This document shows, piece by piece, positions 26,701 through 37,300 of a stretch of 64,000 nucleotides of DNA. This DNA is from Zantedeschia hybrid cultivar (Eukaryota; Streptophyta; Magnoliopsida; Alismatales; Araceae). Every line of letters starts with the position of its first letter. The first letter of the stretch is position 1. The notes beneath the pieces were generated by a model. The model searched no databases and had not been told where the DNA came from. It saw only the letters and a list, made by a program, of their open reading frames with translations. A program made the translations under genes and the position numbers. Location: NCBI GenBank assembly GCA_030544215.1, contig JARZZO010000014.1, positions 18,324,234 to 18,388,233 on the forward strand, written 5' to 3'.

Positions 26701-29700
26701 GCTACTGCCCACTACCTTTACAAGACATGATTTCCACACTCAAAACTGTGAAAATGGGACAAATACCTACAATCTGAATAACAACTGGAACATCAGATCT
26801 CTTTCACATTTTAAGATTTCAAATTAAAACATTCAAATGGACTAATCAACAAAACCTATTAACAACTGTCTCCTATTGAGCAACAATTGTCAGATCCGAA
26901 ACCAACATCCACCTAATCTCAGATGCCAAAAGTAGGTTCAAAGTCGGGAACAAATTGGTTATTGATTTCAGTTCTTTAGCATCACCAAGATATCCTGATG
27001 ATGCTACATGGTGAAGGAGAATGCTGAAAGCATACTAGGACACTGAAATTGAATCCACAGCAGAGAGAACAGACATATGAAGAGAAAGCAACCCAATTTT
27101 AGCATTTGGGTGGAGATAGGGGATTAAAAAGATAACTGAAGAGAACAATTCAATGGAAGAAATTTTCCCACATGTCCACTATATATAAACCCAGACTGGT
27201 CTGTTTCCTAAACTCTGATAGGACTTTTAAACACTTCTTCCAATGGTGCAAAATGGCAAACACGGCTCCCCTGTTTAAGTGGGAATGATTCACATTCAAG
27301 ACCTGTTCCAAGTTCCAACTGCCAAAAGGACATTACAACTATGGTCTTGCAGATCCTTCCTAATCCTAGATGAAGTGTTGGCCAGCCAGTAGACCTCCAA
27401 CAGGTCATTGTACATTGTAAGTTGTTAACACAGTCACTACTTGGAAATACAATGTCAAAAACTGGCTAAAAGCAGGCATGCATCTGCATTTAATGTTATA
27501 CTTTGAAAGTGGACAGTACCACTAATGTATTAAAAAGTATATGTGTCAGCATCTCACAAAAGCCACACAGACAAAACACCAAGAAGGTGTAGACATCATT
27601 TGTCCCTCAACAAAACAAAAAGGAAAGCATTAATAATTGACCCATTATAAATGGCTAAAGCGCAGTCTCACCCTTGAACAAACTAACCTCACCACTTTCT
27701 GCATTTAATGTTATCCTTCCTAGTTTTTCGGAGAAGTGGTTGGTGCCATGTATATTATATCAAAAAAGAGATAGGATGTATGTTGAGGTATACCAAAAAA
27801 CCCTAAAAAAAAACCTGAATATAAAAGCCACCAAGGTGGTAGTGTCAATCACCCCTGAAAAGAGCAAAAGAAGTGGAAGAATCCACATTACAAAAGGCAA
27901 GAGCCCATTTCCTGCCTTCAACAGAAACAAAGGAAGCAATCCTCTCCGGAATGACAGCCTCATGCTTGAATATCCTTTTATTCCCCCCCCCCCCTAAAGG
28001 GCCCATATTGTTGCATGTAGGACTAACCACCATATCTGGTCATCTACTTTTCTTTAGATGTCGAGGGAAACCCGGTTGCCCAGTAAACCCCGGGGAAGCT
28101 ACTGTGCGGGGGGTGGGGCATGGCTTCCCGGTTCACACCATGCGAGGGTGGCGAGGATCGAACCCATGAGCTGTTGGGATGGCTACCAACCGAAGCCCTG
28201 GGTTACCACTCCGCTACCCCCGCCCCCCTTCTGGTCATCTACTTTGGGAAAGCACACATCCCCCCAATTAATAAGAAGGATTCCCTTGACCACAAATAGA
28301 ATGATTCAACTCTAGATGGAGCTTTCCAAACAGCACCTGCCATGTCTCCCAAGCTAAAGTACAATTCACAAACAAATGATCAATGGATTCTTCCTCACGC
28401 CCGCACAAAGGGCACACAGTAGACAGCCCGTCAACATATGAAACAATCCTGCCACAGGTTGGCAGGTGATGAAGAGATTTCCTCCAAATAAGGATCTTGA
28501 CTTTAGTAGGACTCCTCGGCGACCATATCTGTTTGTGAAAAGGATGGCGGACACCTCTGTCAGCAATGACCTGTAAGTGGATTTGACTGAAAATGCTCCT
28601 GATGCCTCCCCTTTCTACACCCATTTATCCTTTATGGATATGTCCACCTTGAAGCTTTGGATAACTTGCATAAGATCCACAAATAGTATAATTTCTTTCT
28701 ATGTTATCCTTCCTAGTATTGCTTTCTTTCTTCTAATCAATAGTGAAACATAATAAATTGTGTTTTAACTAAAGAATAGGTTATAAAATCTGACGGATGT
28801 CACTAAATGCATTAGGCCACTTTTCGAGTGTATTTGACAGTGAATAATGTCATTTCCAATAATATGTTGACGTTGAAAAATGAAAAGACTAAGACAGTCA
28901 GAAGTTTTCTGAATTTCATATTTATCTCACAGTTTTTTCTTTTATGCCTGCTGATATGTGGATGCTCCAGATTGCTGGATTTTTCTTTTCTCTTTCTTGC
29001 ACATTGTTGGAATTGGGTTATGTGAAGATCTGCAATAACATTGATATAGAGTAGCATCGCATCCATTTAAACCCATTGGAAGCAAATCTTTTGTGACATT
29101 TACATCTGGTTATCAGACTATTTCTTTCAATTGGTATCCCATATATTCAGTGGGAATGAATTTTTGGTTTTAAGGGCAAACTTAAGACATAATTGAATTA
29201 GTAGTGTGGAAACCAAAAGCTGAGTTTATTTTTACAAGGAATAAGGTCAAGATAATTCAAATAACTGATTGGAATTTCCACAGCGTATCTAAGGCCACAA
29301 GGATGCTAGATATTTATAAATTATTTAAAGAGAGATGTTACTGCTACATCATCATCAGCATCACCGTTGCTGCCACTGTGTCGTAATCAACATCATCATT
29401 ATCATCTACCAAATAACAATTAATTGGAGTCCTTTGCAGTTTTTTAAGCAGTATAATAGTAGAGTATCAGTCTAAACAAGGGGTTTCAAAACTTCATTCA
29501 AGGGAACCGGGGGACTCAGCGGGTGCATCAGTTTTTTTACAAGAGCACCTGAAAAGAAGAGAACAAATAAAACTCAAAATTAAATGATAAATGCTCCTAT
29601 GAAACTGGGAAGTGAGAAGAAACAACATAACACAAACTTATTCATGGTAAATACAGAATAATTGAACTTTTTACATGAGATAAAATGAGAAAAATAAACA

Positions 29701-32700
29701 ATTTCCTAAGAGAGGCATTTTGATAGAATTGTGGGCCAAACATGGAATAGGATCATACATGGTCAATGCAAGCTGCACTGATCAAAACTTATCTTTTATG
29801 TGAAAAAGCTTGTCCAATAAAATAAATATTTTACATATAAGCCCCTATAATCTTGTGATATTACAAATAAGCCCCCATAATCTGACTGTTTACAAATAAA
29901 CCCCCACAATCTATCGTGAATTAGTGAAAGGCCCCTAAAGCTTACAAATAATCCCCAGAGAGTGTTACAAATAAGCCCCTCAAAGGGCTTATTTGTAAGA
30001 AAGTTGCGATTGTGGAGGTTTATTTGTAAACAATCAGATTAGGGGCACTTATTTGTAATACCACAGATTATAGGGGCTTATATGTAAAAAACCCAATAAA
30101 TAAACATGATTGTAGTTTCGAGAAAAAAAAGAAAAGAAGATGTAAAGGGCAGTTGTGAGAAGCAGGGGAGGTGAAATGAGTAAAAACAACCTGTGTCACA
30201 TAGGGATTAAAACTTATCCCCAAAGAGCCTACAAACTCCTCTGCAACATTGGCCCAGTTAATATGAGGATAGGCAGCCATGTGGGCATTATAGTTTCCAA
30301 CAGCACCAGCAAACTTCCCCAGTATGCGAATTTTTGGAAACTCCTTGCCTTGCTCGCTTAGTCTGTGAGCAAAAATTAGCATTTCCTTCCCCAAAGTTGT
30401 AGGTGAGGCTGTCTACATAGGACAGGAAGAACAGATGAAATGCTGTTAGAAACAAGGTCAGATAAACAAGAGTTTACCATACTGGCAGAAATGCAAACTA
30501 AAAACTTCTAACTTTAATTTGACTTACTCAGCCGATATTAAGGAAAAAGATTATTGAGGCAGAAGTATTTCTAAGAAATAAGTATTTTGCATCTATAACA
30601 GGCATTGCTTTTCACCACCAAATGAAAACATTATAGTATTTTTTATTTTTTGCCATTGAAATATGACCATGCAACACTAAAGCATGCACTCTCCTAATTA
30701 AATTGCTCTAACTGGAATGATTGACAAAACACGACCAGACTGGATAGCAACAATTTCATGAAATGATGGTCTCGTTCTCAGTACATACAGAAATAATTAT
30801 CCAAACTAAAAATAACAAAGTAAAAATAAAAAATATATGGTTCTGAAAAAAAATACCACAAAGATACAGAAGTCAACATGCTCTGCCATCATTCGCTCCT
30901 TAAAATTTACTCATAATTTAAAGAGGGAAGAATCCATATGATCTAGGCATTTCCTAGATGACTTCAAAGTATGCTAAACTCATGCAGCTTTAAGTCACAT
31001 TATGTGTCAATAAATACATGTCAGAGGTGCATAGTCAAAAACTGACAACAAATGAAGGCCATCCATGGCAACATTGAATGATAAATCAACTCTCTTGGTA
31101 CTAAGTGATAAGCTTCCTCTAAATGGGTAAAAACTATAGGTAAACTTTCCTTATCTCTCTACAGCTTTCCATTGATTGTCTCTCTAATGCCAACAGCCTA
31201 TAAAGGGAAATCCAATGTCATGAGGCTCCTTCCACTGTGGAGCATGGGAAGGGCCAATTAGACACAAACTTAACCCTACCTATTGTAGAGAGGTTGTTTC
31301 TGGTTTTGCACCTGTAGTCTCAAGCTCACACTAAAGCAACCTTATCTTTGCACAAAGGCTCCTCAGGCCAACTGCTTGTTTTACTTTCTTCACTGATGGT
31401 TAGGGTTTGGAAGGGAGATCTTCGGGATCAGTTACAATGATATCTTAGTAGAATAGGCTAAAAACAGAACAAGATGAAACAGAATAGCAACCTCAGAAAC
31501 TTAACCATGACAAATAATGTGTTACAAAAAGCAGGGAATACATGTTGATCTGCCAAAGGACATATATACTAGGCATCATTTTGCCAAATCATCTCAAAGG
31601 ATAGCACGGTCACATAGGCAGACTTCATTCATTTGCCGCTTTTATGAGCGACACAGTTGTTCAATCAAGAAACTAGAGCAAACACAAGTAAAAAAATTAA
31701 TCAACTGCGAGAAAACAGTTAGTACCTGGCCATGAGTGCGTGACAACATAGGGATACTTGCATTTTCCTTTGCCATGTCGTATATTGCTTTACATAATTC
31801 AACCATGATGGGAAATAAGACATTATTTAAAGCTTCCTTCAATGCCAATGCATGGGCAAGATTATTTATATCTTCAGATGTACATGCAAAATGAAAATAT
31901 TCAAGTACCTGAAACAAGATACAGACATTTTAAATTACAGCATTTGTGATAAAGAAAGAATGCCAATTTGAGTTCAACTTTTCTGCCCATCAAGGATTAA
32001 ATTTCAAGTGCCGTCTTAAGAACCTCTTTCTTTTTATTATCAGCTGAGAACCTGCCACCAAACCTTGGGTTGGTGAATCATGTTGCACAAAGGACCTATA
32101 TTGGGCCTGATGCACAAACCAACTGAACTGCAAGGTCGTTAGTTCACTAAAGCCTAAACAATAGACCAAGCAGCCAGACAGGTCAGGGGTATAAAAACTC
32201 CTGAAGAAGCAACAGAGTAGGTGCCCCTGCAAGGAGTTGATGACAAGCCTCAATGTGAACCTTGAAGACACATGGCTAACTGAGCTATGAATTTAGTTCG
32301 AACGTTCTTAGGTGGAATGATTTATCCCCATTTGACCCTAAAGTGGGGATATCTAAGTTTTCCTTGGCCCCAAACTTATCCCAATACCGAATGGGTCTTG
32401 TCCCAAAGTTTAAGTCCAAAGTGAGGATGGCATTAAGTGGGGATAATGGAGAATTGGGGATAACTTTAAGTGGGGATAACATCATTTTTTGTTAAAGCAT
32501 AACAAACAGGGGCTAGGGGGTGACTCTAGATTCTCCCTCCTTATCCTGATAATAAACAGGAACTTAAGACGTAGACAGTACAGACCTTTGATATCTCTGG
32601 ATGGCATTGACATTTCTTTTTCAAGAAATATTCCACTGCCTTAACATCATGATTGGTCACTTTCTCAATGCTCTTCACATCCAATGCATCGTTTACATCA

Positions 32701-33996
32701 AAGCCATAAACTATTTGATCCAAATATGTGCGAGCATCCTTGCTAAAGCTTGGGACCTCAGCAATTTCTGGAATCTCCGAAAGTTTGAGCAGCCACTGGA
32801 CCTGAAGGGGAATATATCCATCTGAATGTAAACAACAAATGACAAACATATAAAAATACAACAGGAAACAGTAAAAGGGAACTTTGAGCGCAATATGCTA
32901 TCTCTTCAAAGAAGTAAATCAATCTTGTTCTCTTGCACCAAGGCAATGTTAGATAATCTTAGCAAAATCTCCAGACTACCCTTTTTGAAGTTGCTCCATG
33001 AAGGAAGACACCTGTGTGAACATGTTTTATCACCAAATCAAGGGAAATGAAGCATGTAGCTAACGACAGACTGGAAAGCAAAGAATTCCACTTTTTATTT
33101 TGTGTTCTCAAGAGTGAATGAAATCCAGGGATTTCGGTAGTCTAAAGAGTGCAGATATGTGCCATGTGCAGCCACAATGAGTTTCCTGACTAACAGATCC
33201 TACAGAACATAGAGTGATACATGTTTTACTATAGAAGATTTTCAAGGCACTTTGCATCAGTGGCAATAAAAACAGCAGATATCACTGTCATTGCAAATCA
33301 CAATGTTAGAGTGGTCTAAGCATGACCGCATATAATCTGAACGAAATCGGCATGACACCATATATTCACATAATCTGACAGAGTAGCAAAAGATAATGTT
33401 TCCTCCAGACCCTAAAGCGATCACCAGACCAGAAACATGGTTCATACAAGTTGCAGATGGAGTCGATTTTAGTAGTACCTCGACCATGACACGGTACCGA
33501 ATCAGCCCATATTCACTGAAGAAAGGCCGGAGGTCCTTCACCATCTGCTCGTAGCGCCCATCCAAGGGCGACACAGCCGTCATGCTAGATAGCTCAAGAT
33601 CCGGGAAACCTTTAACTGCGCTCCTCCTCGCCTGAGGTACCAAACAGATTCACAAAACCAGGTTCAAACCATTCCATAAGAACAACACCAACCGGAAGAA
33701 ATTACTACACAGAGCAGAACGAAATCAAAAGTGAACCCAAAAATAGATGACAAGCCAGAAAATACGCATCAGAAGATTACATCCGCGGCAGCAGAAGCCC
33801 TTGCGTCCTCCACAGAAACCCTACAACCGAGGGCACCAGCGGAGGAACCATTTGACGGTAGGCGCGCCAGGGTTGAGAAGCCGCTGGATGGCCGGCATTG
33901 GGTCGGCCTAGCCGAGCCGGGAACAGCCAGGAGGCAGTGGACGCCACAGGCGCCGCACCTGCTGCTCGAGGGTCTCAGAGCCGCGCCTCGCTCCAT
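23708..33996 (-). CDS. ADSL: Adenylosuccinate lyase, with predicted plastid transit peptide
   Basis: Ten exons, in transcript order: 33,781-33,996, 33,479-33,631, 32,586-32,801, 31,726-31,908, 30,191-30,412, 26,375-26,491, 26,068-26,211, 25,734-25,835, 24,995-25,063 and 23,708-23,941. All nine introns are phase 0 and the joined frame gives 551 aa. The enzyme acts twice in purine synthesis, releasing fumarate from SAICAR and from adenylosuccinate. Seen: 'SPLDGRY' at the start of the mature enzyme, 'TSEDINN' (205-211), catalytic-His motif 'SRTHGQ' (251-256), 'GKFAGAVGNYNAH', and the fumarate-lyase signature 'GSSTMPHKVNP' (377-387) with the mobile catalytic Ser. Residues 1-72 are rich in Ser, Ala and Arg without conserved motifs, as expected for a plastid transit peptide. 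An in-frame ATG 50 codons upstream (34,146) exists, but its extension looks non-coding. Intron 5 (3.7 kb) is packed with retroelements. It shares a short divergent promoter with ELM1. Confidence 0.97.
24625..24745 (-). mobile_element. Truncated LINE 3' end in ADSL intron 9
   Basis: Read on the minus strand, it ends in 'ttttatacaattagtggtta' followed by 'ttccactttcaaaaaaaa', the same 3' terminus seen in the LINE tails at 27,500 and 48,555. Only the 3' UTR is left; the 5' limit is uncertain. Confidence 0.55.
25202..25536. mobile_element. Possible MITE rich in GATC/CAGCC motifs in ADSL intron 8
   Basis: The ends are imperfect inverts ('accaatcatggaatgcagaa' at the left; 'ttccgaattcc... atcaatcattggt'-like at the right), flanked by near-identical 'taccaatcat' and 'tatcaatcat'. 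The inside repeats 'gatcaggatcagcc'-like words in both orientations. The structure suggests a Mutator-like or hAT-like non-autonomous element; the boundaries are not firm. Confidence 0.45.
27500..27697 (-). mobile_element. 5'-truncated LINE fragment A, with 17-bp target duplication
   Basis: It lies between two copies of 'tctgcatttaatgttat' (27,483-27,499 and 27,698-27,714). On the minus strand it ends 'aatacattagtggtactgtc' then 'cactttcaaagt', a typical LINE 3' end. It lies in ADSL intron 5, on the same strand as the gene. Confidence 0.8.
27725..28700 (-). mobile_element. 5'-truncated LINE fragment B, with 17-bp target duplication
   Basis: Flanked by exact copies of 'atgttatccttcctagt' (27,708-27,724 and 28,701-28,717). 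The minus strand encodes, at about 28,624-28,268, the zinc-binding region found at the C end of plant L1-type reverse transcriptases: 'KILIWRKSLHHLPT', 'CPLCGREEESIDHLFVNC'. The frame continues past the SINE insertion ('RKWALAFCNVDSS'). The left target copy overlaps the right target copy of fragment A, so B probably inserted at the edge of A. A run of 12 C lies at 27,983-27,994. Confidence 0.88.
28051..28229 (-). mobile_element. tRNA-derived SINE inside LINE fragment B
   Basis: Flanked by exact 16-bp copies of 'tctggtcatctacttt' (28,035-28,050 and 28,230-28,245). On the minus strand the 5' part has a pol III A box 'tagcggagtgg' (28,216-28,206) and a B box 'ggttcgatcc' (28,164-28,155), about 42 bp apart as in a tRNA. 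The rest is a GC-rich body ending 'catctaaaga'. A complete tRNA cloverleaf is not present, so this is a SINE and not a tRNA gene. It is a different family from the Au-like copies at 31,203 and 50,921. Confidence 0.88.
29829..30089. mobile_element. Palindromic MITE, copy B, in ADSL intron 5
   Basis: 261 bp with terminal inverts: left 'ttttacatataagcccctat', right its complement ending 'ggggcttatatgtaaaa'. The whole element is nearly self-complementary through repeated 'ttacaaataagccc' and 'gggcttatttgtaa' blocks. It ends 102 bp from exon 5, so the pre-mRNA carries a long hairpin there. Sister of 11,824-12,081. Confidence 0.85.
31203..31374 (-). mobile_element. Degenerate Au-like SINE in ADSL intron 4
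   Basis: Read on the minus strand it starts 'aggagcctttgtgcaaagat' and 'aaggttgctttagtgtgagc', continues with 'gaaacaacctctctacaa' and ends 'ggaagga gcctcatgaca'. This is the order of landmarks in the plant Au SINE. The B box is decayed ('ggtgcaaaacc'). No target duplication was found. Confidence 0.6.
32316..32486. mobile_element. Possible MITE in ADSL intron 3
   Basis: The left end 'aatgatttatccccattt' is matched by the reverse complement of the right end, 'aatgatgttatccccact'. Inside are several 'tatcccca' / 'tggggata' words. About 171 bp, 100 bp upstream of the exon 3 donor end. Confidence 0.5.
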
Positions 33997-34371
33997 GGAT
34001 CGCGCCGCACTGAGTTCCACAGGTGCTGTAGCTTTTGCTGTGTGTGGCTGGGGTAGGCAAAATTTAATTAGAACCCTAGGGTCTTGACCCAGCCGCTTCC
34101 CGCTACTCCCGCAGAGGCCTTCTTTTATTGAGCAGGGTAATTGCATAGATACCCCTATACTTCGTACACATTGTTTTTAAACCTTCCCTCTTTTTTCCCT
34201 CCCGCGCCGCACCCACGGTACTTAGGAATCGTACCTTACGCTTCGGATGGCCGCCGGAAACCCTAGCGCTGAAGGAAGGGACCGTCGGAAGCCGAAACGT
34301 CGCCGGCTAGTTTCTGGGATTAGGGTTTCGGGAGTGTTTGCTTGCTCCAATTGGTGAAGGGTTGGTACCTG
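33997..34371. promoter_or_regulatory. Divergent promoter shared by ADSL (-) and ELM1 (+)
   Basis: Only 375 bp separate the two start codons. The stretch holds telo-box-type words: 'aaaccctag' at 34,258-34,266, 'ttagggttt' at 34,320-34,328 (AAACCCTAA on the other strand), and the palindrome 'accctagggt' at 34,073-34,082. Telo-boxes are known in promoters of housekeeping and growth-linked plant genes. No clear TATA box lies between the genes, which fits a constitutive bidirectional promoter. Confidence 0.7.
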
Positions 34372-37300
34372 ATGAGGACCATCAGGCTCCCAGAGCCGCC
34401 GGTGGGCAACCTGGGGACGCCGGACATCTTCGAAGGCGGTGTCTACAGCGTCATAAGGCGCGCGATCGTGATCGGAAACGGGTTTGCAGGTGCGGAGAAC
34501 CAGAGCATCGGGTTGGTCCGAGCGCTGGGCCTCTCCGATAAGCAGATACTCTATGTAGGTTCCTGATGTGGTCTGCTCTTCTTGAGACGTCCCTGTTTCC
34601 ATTCTGAAAATTTTGGTTCTGTGGGAACTTGTAGGCCCTGTTTTGATGCAACTTGAGAAAGTGAGGATGGAGTTATTATAAACATATTTATTGTAAATCC
34701 ATTTTTTATAAATGTATTTTCTGTAACCTTGTGTTTGGTGATTCACAGTGAACATGATTGAGTTTATGATAGACCTGAGAGAGTGTTCAGCATAAAACAA
34801 TTCTAAGTTGGTTTATGGAAGGTGCGTTTGTGTGTAGGGCTTGAGTTTATGACAAAGTTGAGTGACCTTATGGTAAACCTTTTTTTTTTACCATCCAAAT
34901 TAGGGTTATCGTGGAAACCAAGTTTATGGAAAATCTAAGTGCGTTCATGGCTTTCATCCAACATGCCCTGTGAGTTTATGATAAAGTCGAGCAAGTTTAT
35001 GATAAACCTAAACACATGTATGACTTGCATCCAAACAGTCCCTAGTATCATTTTCTATGAGGAATTTAATGCATTGAATAAGTCATTATTTGGGGAAGAT
35101 TGGGCACCTGCAAAGCTGTGACAATGAAAATAGCAGCAGTTTTCAGTATGAGTCCAGGAAAGTCATTGCCTAATTACTATTAGTGGAATAAGCCAAGCAT
35201 CATATTTCTTCTTGGGCTACAGATTCTCTAGAAATTTCCTTTATGAAGAAGAGAGGGAGTTCCTTTAGCTCACCCTGCTACTTCAAGATTTCCAAGGGCT
35301 AAATGAGAGGAAAGATGTTAAATGTTGGAGATGGGATCGAAAAGGGAAGTTTTCTGTTAGTTCTGCAACTAAGGTTCTTAACTCAGGAGGAGTCAAGGTC
35401 AGCTGGGCTTCTCAGGGTTAGAACAAAATCCTTCCTATTAAAATTAGAATTTTTATGTGGAAAGTGGCATGGGGCAGATTACCTACGGGGTAACGGGGGA
35501 TAAGCTCAGGTTTTTAACCCCAGACAAAAGAATATGTACACTCTGTAGGATGTTTGTAGAGACTGTGGACCATCTTTTTATTAATTGTGGTATTATAGAT
35601 GCTATTTGGAAGGCTTTTTTCAAAATTCTGGGCAGAAATCTAGGCTGTTTTGATTTGGTAGGCAGCCTATTTTCTACTTGGAATTAGTTGTGTCCTCATC
35701 ATCAGGAACTATATATGTGGGAATCTCTGCTATCAGCTATGCTATGGGATAAGCTCATAATTTTAACCCCAGACAAAAGAATCTATACATTCTTTGGGAT
35801 ATTTGTAGAGACTGTGGTCCATCTTTTTATTAATTATGGTATTGTGGATGCTATTTGGAAGGCTTTTTTTAAAATTCTAGGTAGAAATCCAAGCTGTTTT
35901 AATTCGGTAGACAACCTATTTTCTACTTGGAATCAGTTGTGTCTTCATCATCAGGAACTATATCTGTGGGAACCTCTGCTATCAGCTATGCTATGGGCCA
36001 TCTGGAGGGGGAGGAACTCCAGAATTTTCAACAACTAGTTTTCTTGTCCAGCAGGGATTATTGAGAACTGTATTCACTACATACAAGAATGGAATTTCAG
36101 AAGACATGGAAATAAGATTTCAGACTCTACCATTACATCAAAAATTGTACAATGGAAAATTGTCTTTCTTTGAGGGGTTTGTCTGTGGAGTAGTAATGTA
36201 TTCTTTTTAGGGGAGGGTTTTATGTGTTTTTCTGATGATTTTGTAATGTCGGTTGTCTTGGTAGACAATTACTGTGTTTTTTTATTTATTTCTGCCCTTG
36301 TAATCTTTTTTGATATTATCAAATGAATGAAAGTGCCATTTTGCTGCCTTAAAAAAAAATCATATTTCTCTTGGGTTGATTTGATAATGTGATTTTCTAC
36401 TCGTATACATTTCTTTATTTTTTGCTCGAATATGTATCTTTTTGGCATAAATGCCTTAATTTCATGCAATCTTCTCATTGTGCTCTTTGATTGCTTTAAT
36501 TTGTTGAAAGAACTAAAAGGATGAACTACTGAGCAAATTCCTTTTTTTGTGTATCTTGTCATAAGTGTGAATTGTGAATCATACCGTGTTCAAAGAATTT
36601 TCATGTTTTGACCTTCTAATGTTATGCTTGGGCAAATCCATACCTGGCAACTTGACTAGAGTCTGTTGACTCTGTTCAATGTAGATATGGTTGAAAAAAA
36701 TGTGAGAGAGCTCTCGACTTTTCAAGGCATTTAATGTTTGATATGCCAGTAGGTATTAGCAACAAGGAAGGAAAGACTTCTGGGTTGCTAGATTACCAAT
36801 GGTTCAATTTTATGAGGGGGTTGAAGCTAATGAGAAGGTTGCATGGAGTTACCATCTAACATTTTTTTGTTAACTAATATTCTTAATTAAAAGAAATGTA
36901 TTTTCACACATCACACTTAGACAATAATGGTAGTAGATAATACTTCTGATTTCAACGTGATCTGCTGTATTTGAAAGTGGATTCTTATCATGCATGCTTG
37001 CTTTTTTTGGTTCCTATGATTGTGGACTTTTTGATCCGTTTCCCTCAAGCTCCAAATGAATATACATAGTTGTCAATGTTACCTTGTGAAAGGTTGGAAT
37101 ATTTGACAGAACCTTTTATCTTCTTATTCGTCATCATCATTGGAGCATTTTCCCATTTATTTTTAGGTTGGCTATATGAATCTGGTCTCTCATTTTAGTC
37201 TATTGAATGCCATATTTGTAGTTAAACATAAGAAGGCCAAGACCTTTCTATGTCCAACCAACTCATTTAGGCCTTTCCTGAGTTTTTTTTACCTTCTCCA

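Noticed and set aside
28150..28229. A tRNA gene on the minus strand
   Set aside because: The A and B boxes are present, but no cloverleaf stems can be formed, and the unit has 16-bp target duplications and a SINE body.
33731..34146. Plus-strand 118-residue frame over ADSL exon 1, and the upstream extension of the minus-strand frame to 34,146
   Set aside because: The plus frame is antisense to a well-supported transit-peptide exon. The extension runs through likely promoter sequence and shows no conservation with the family.
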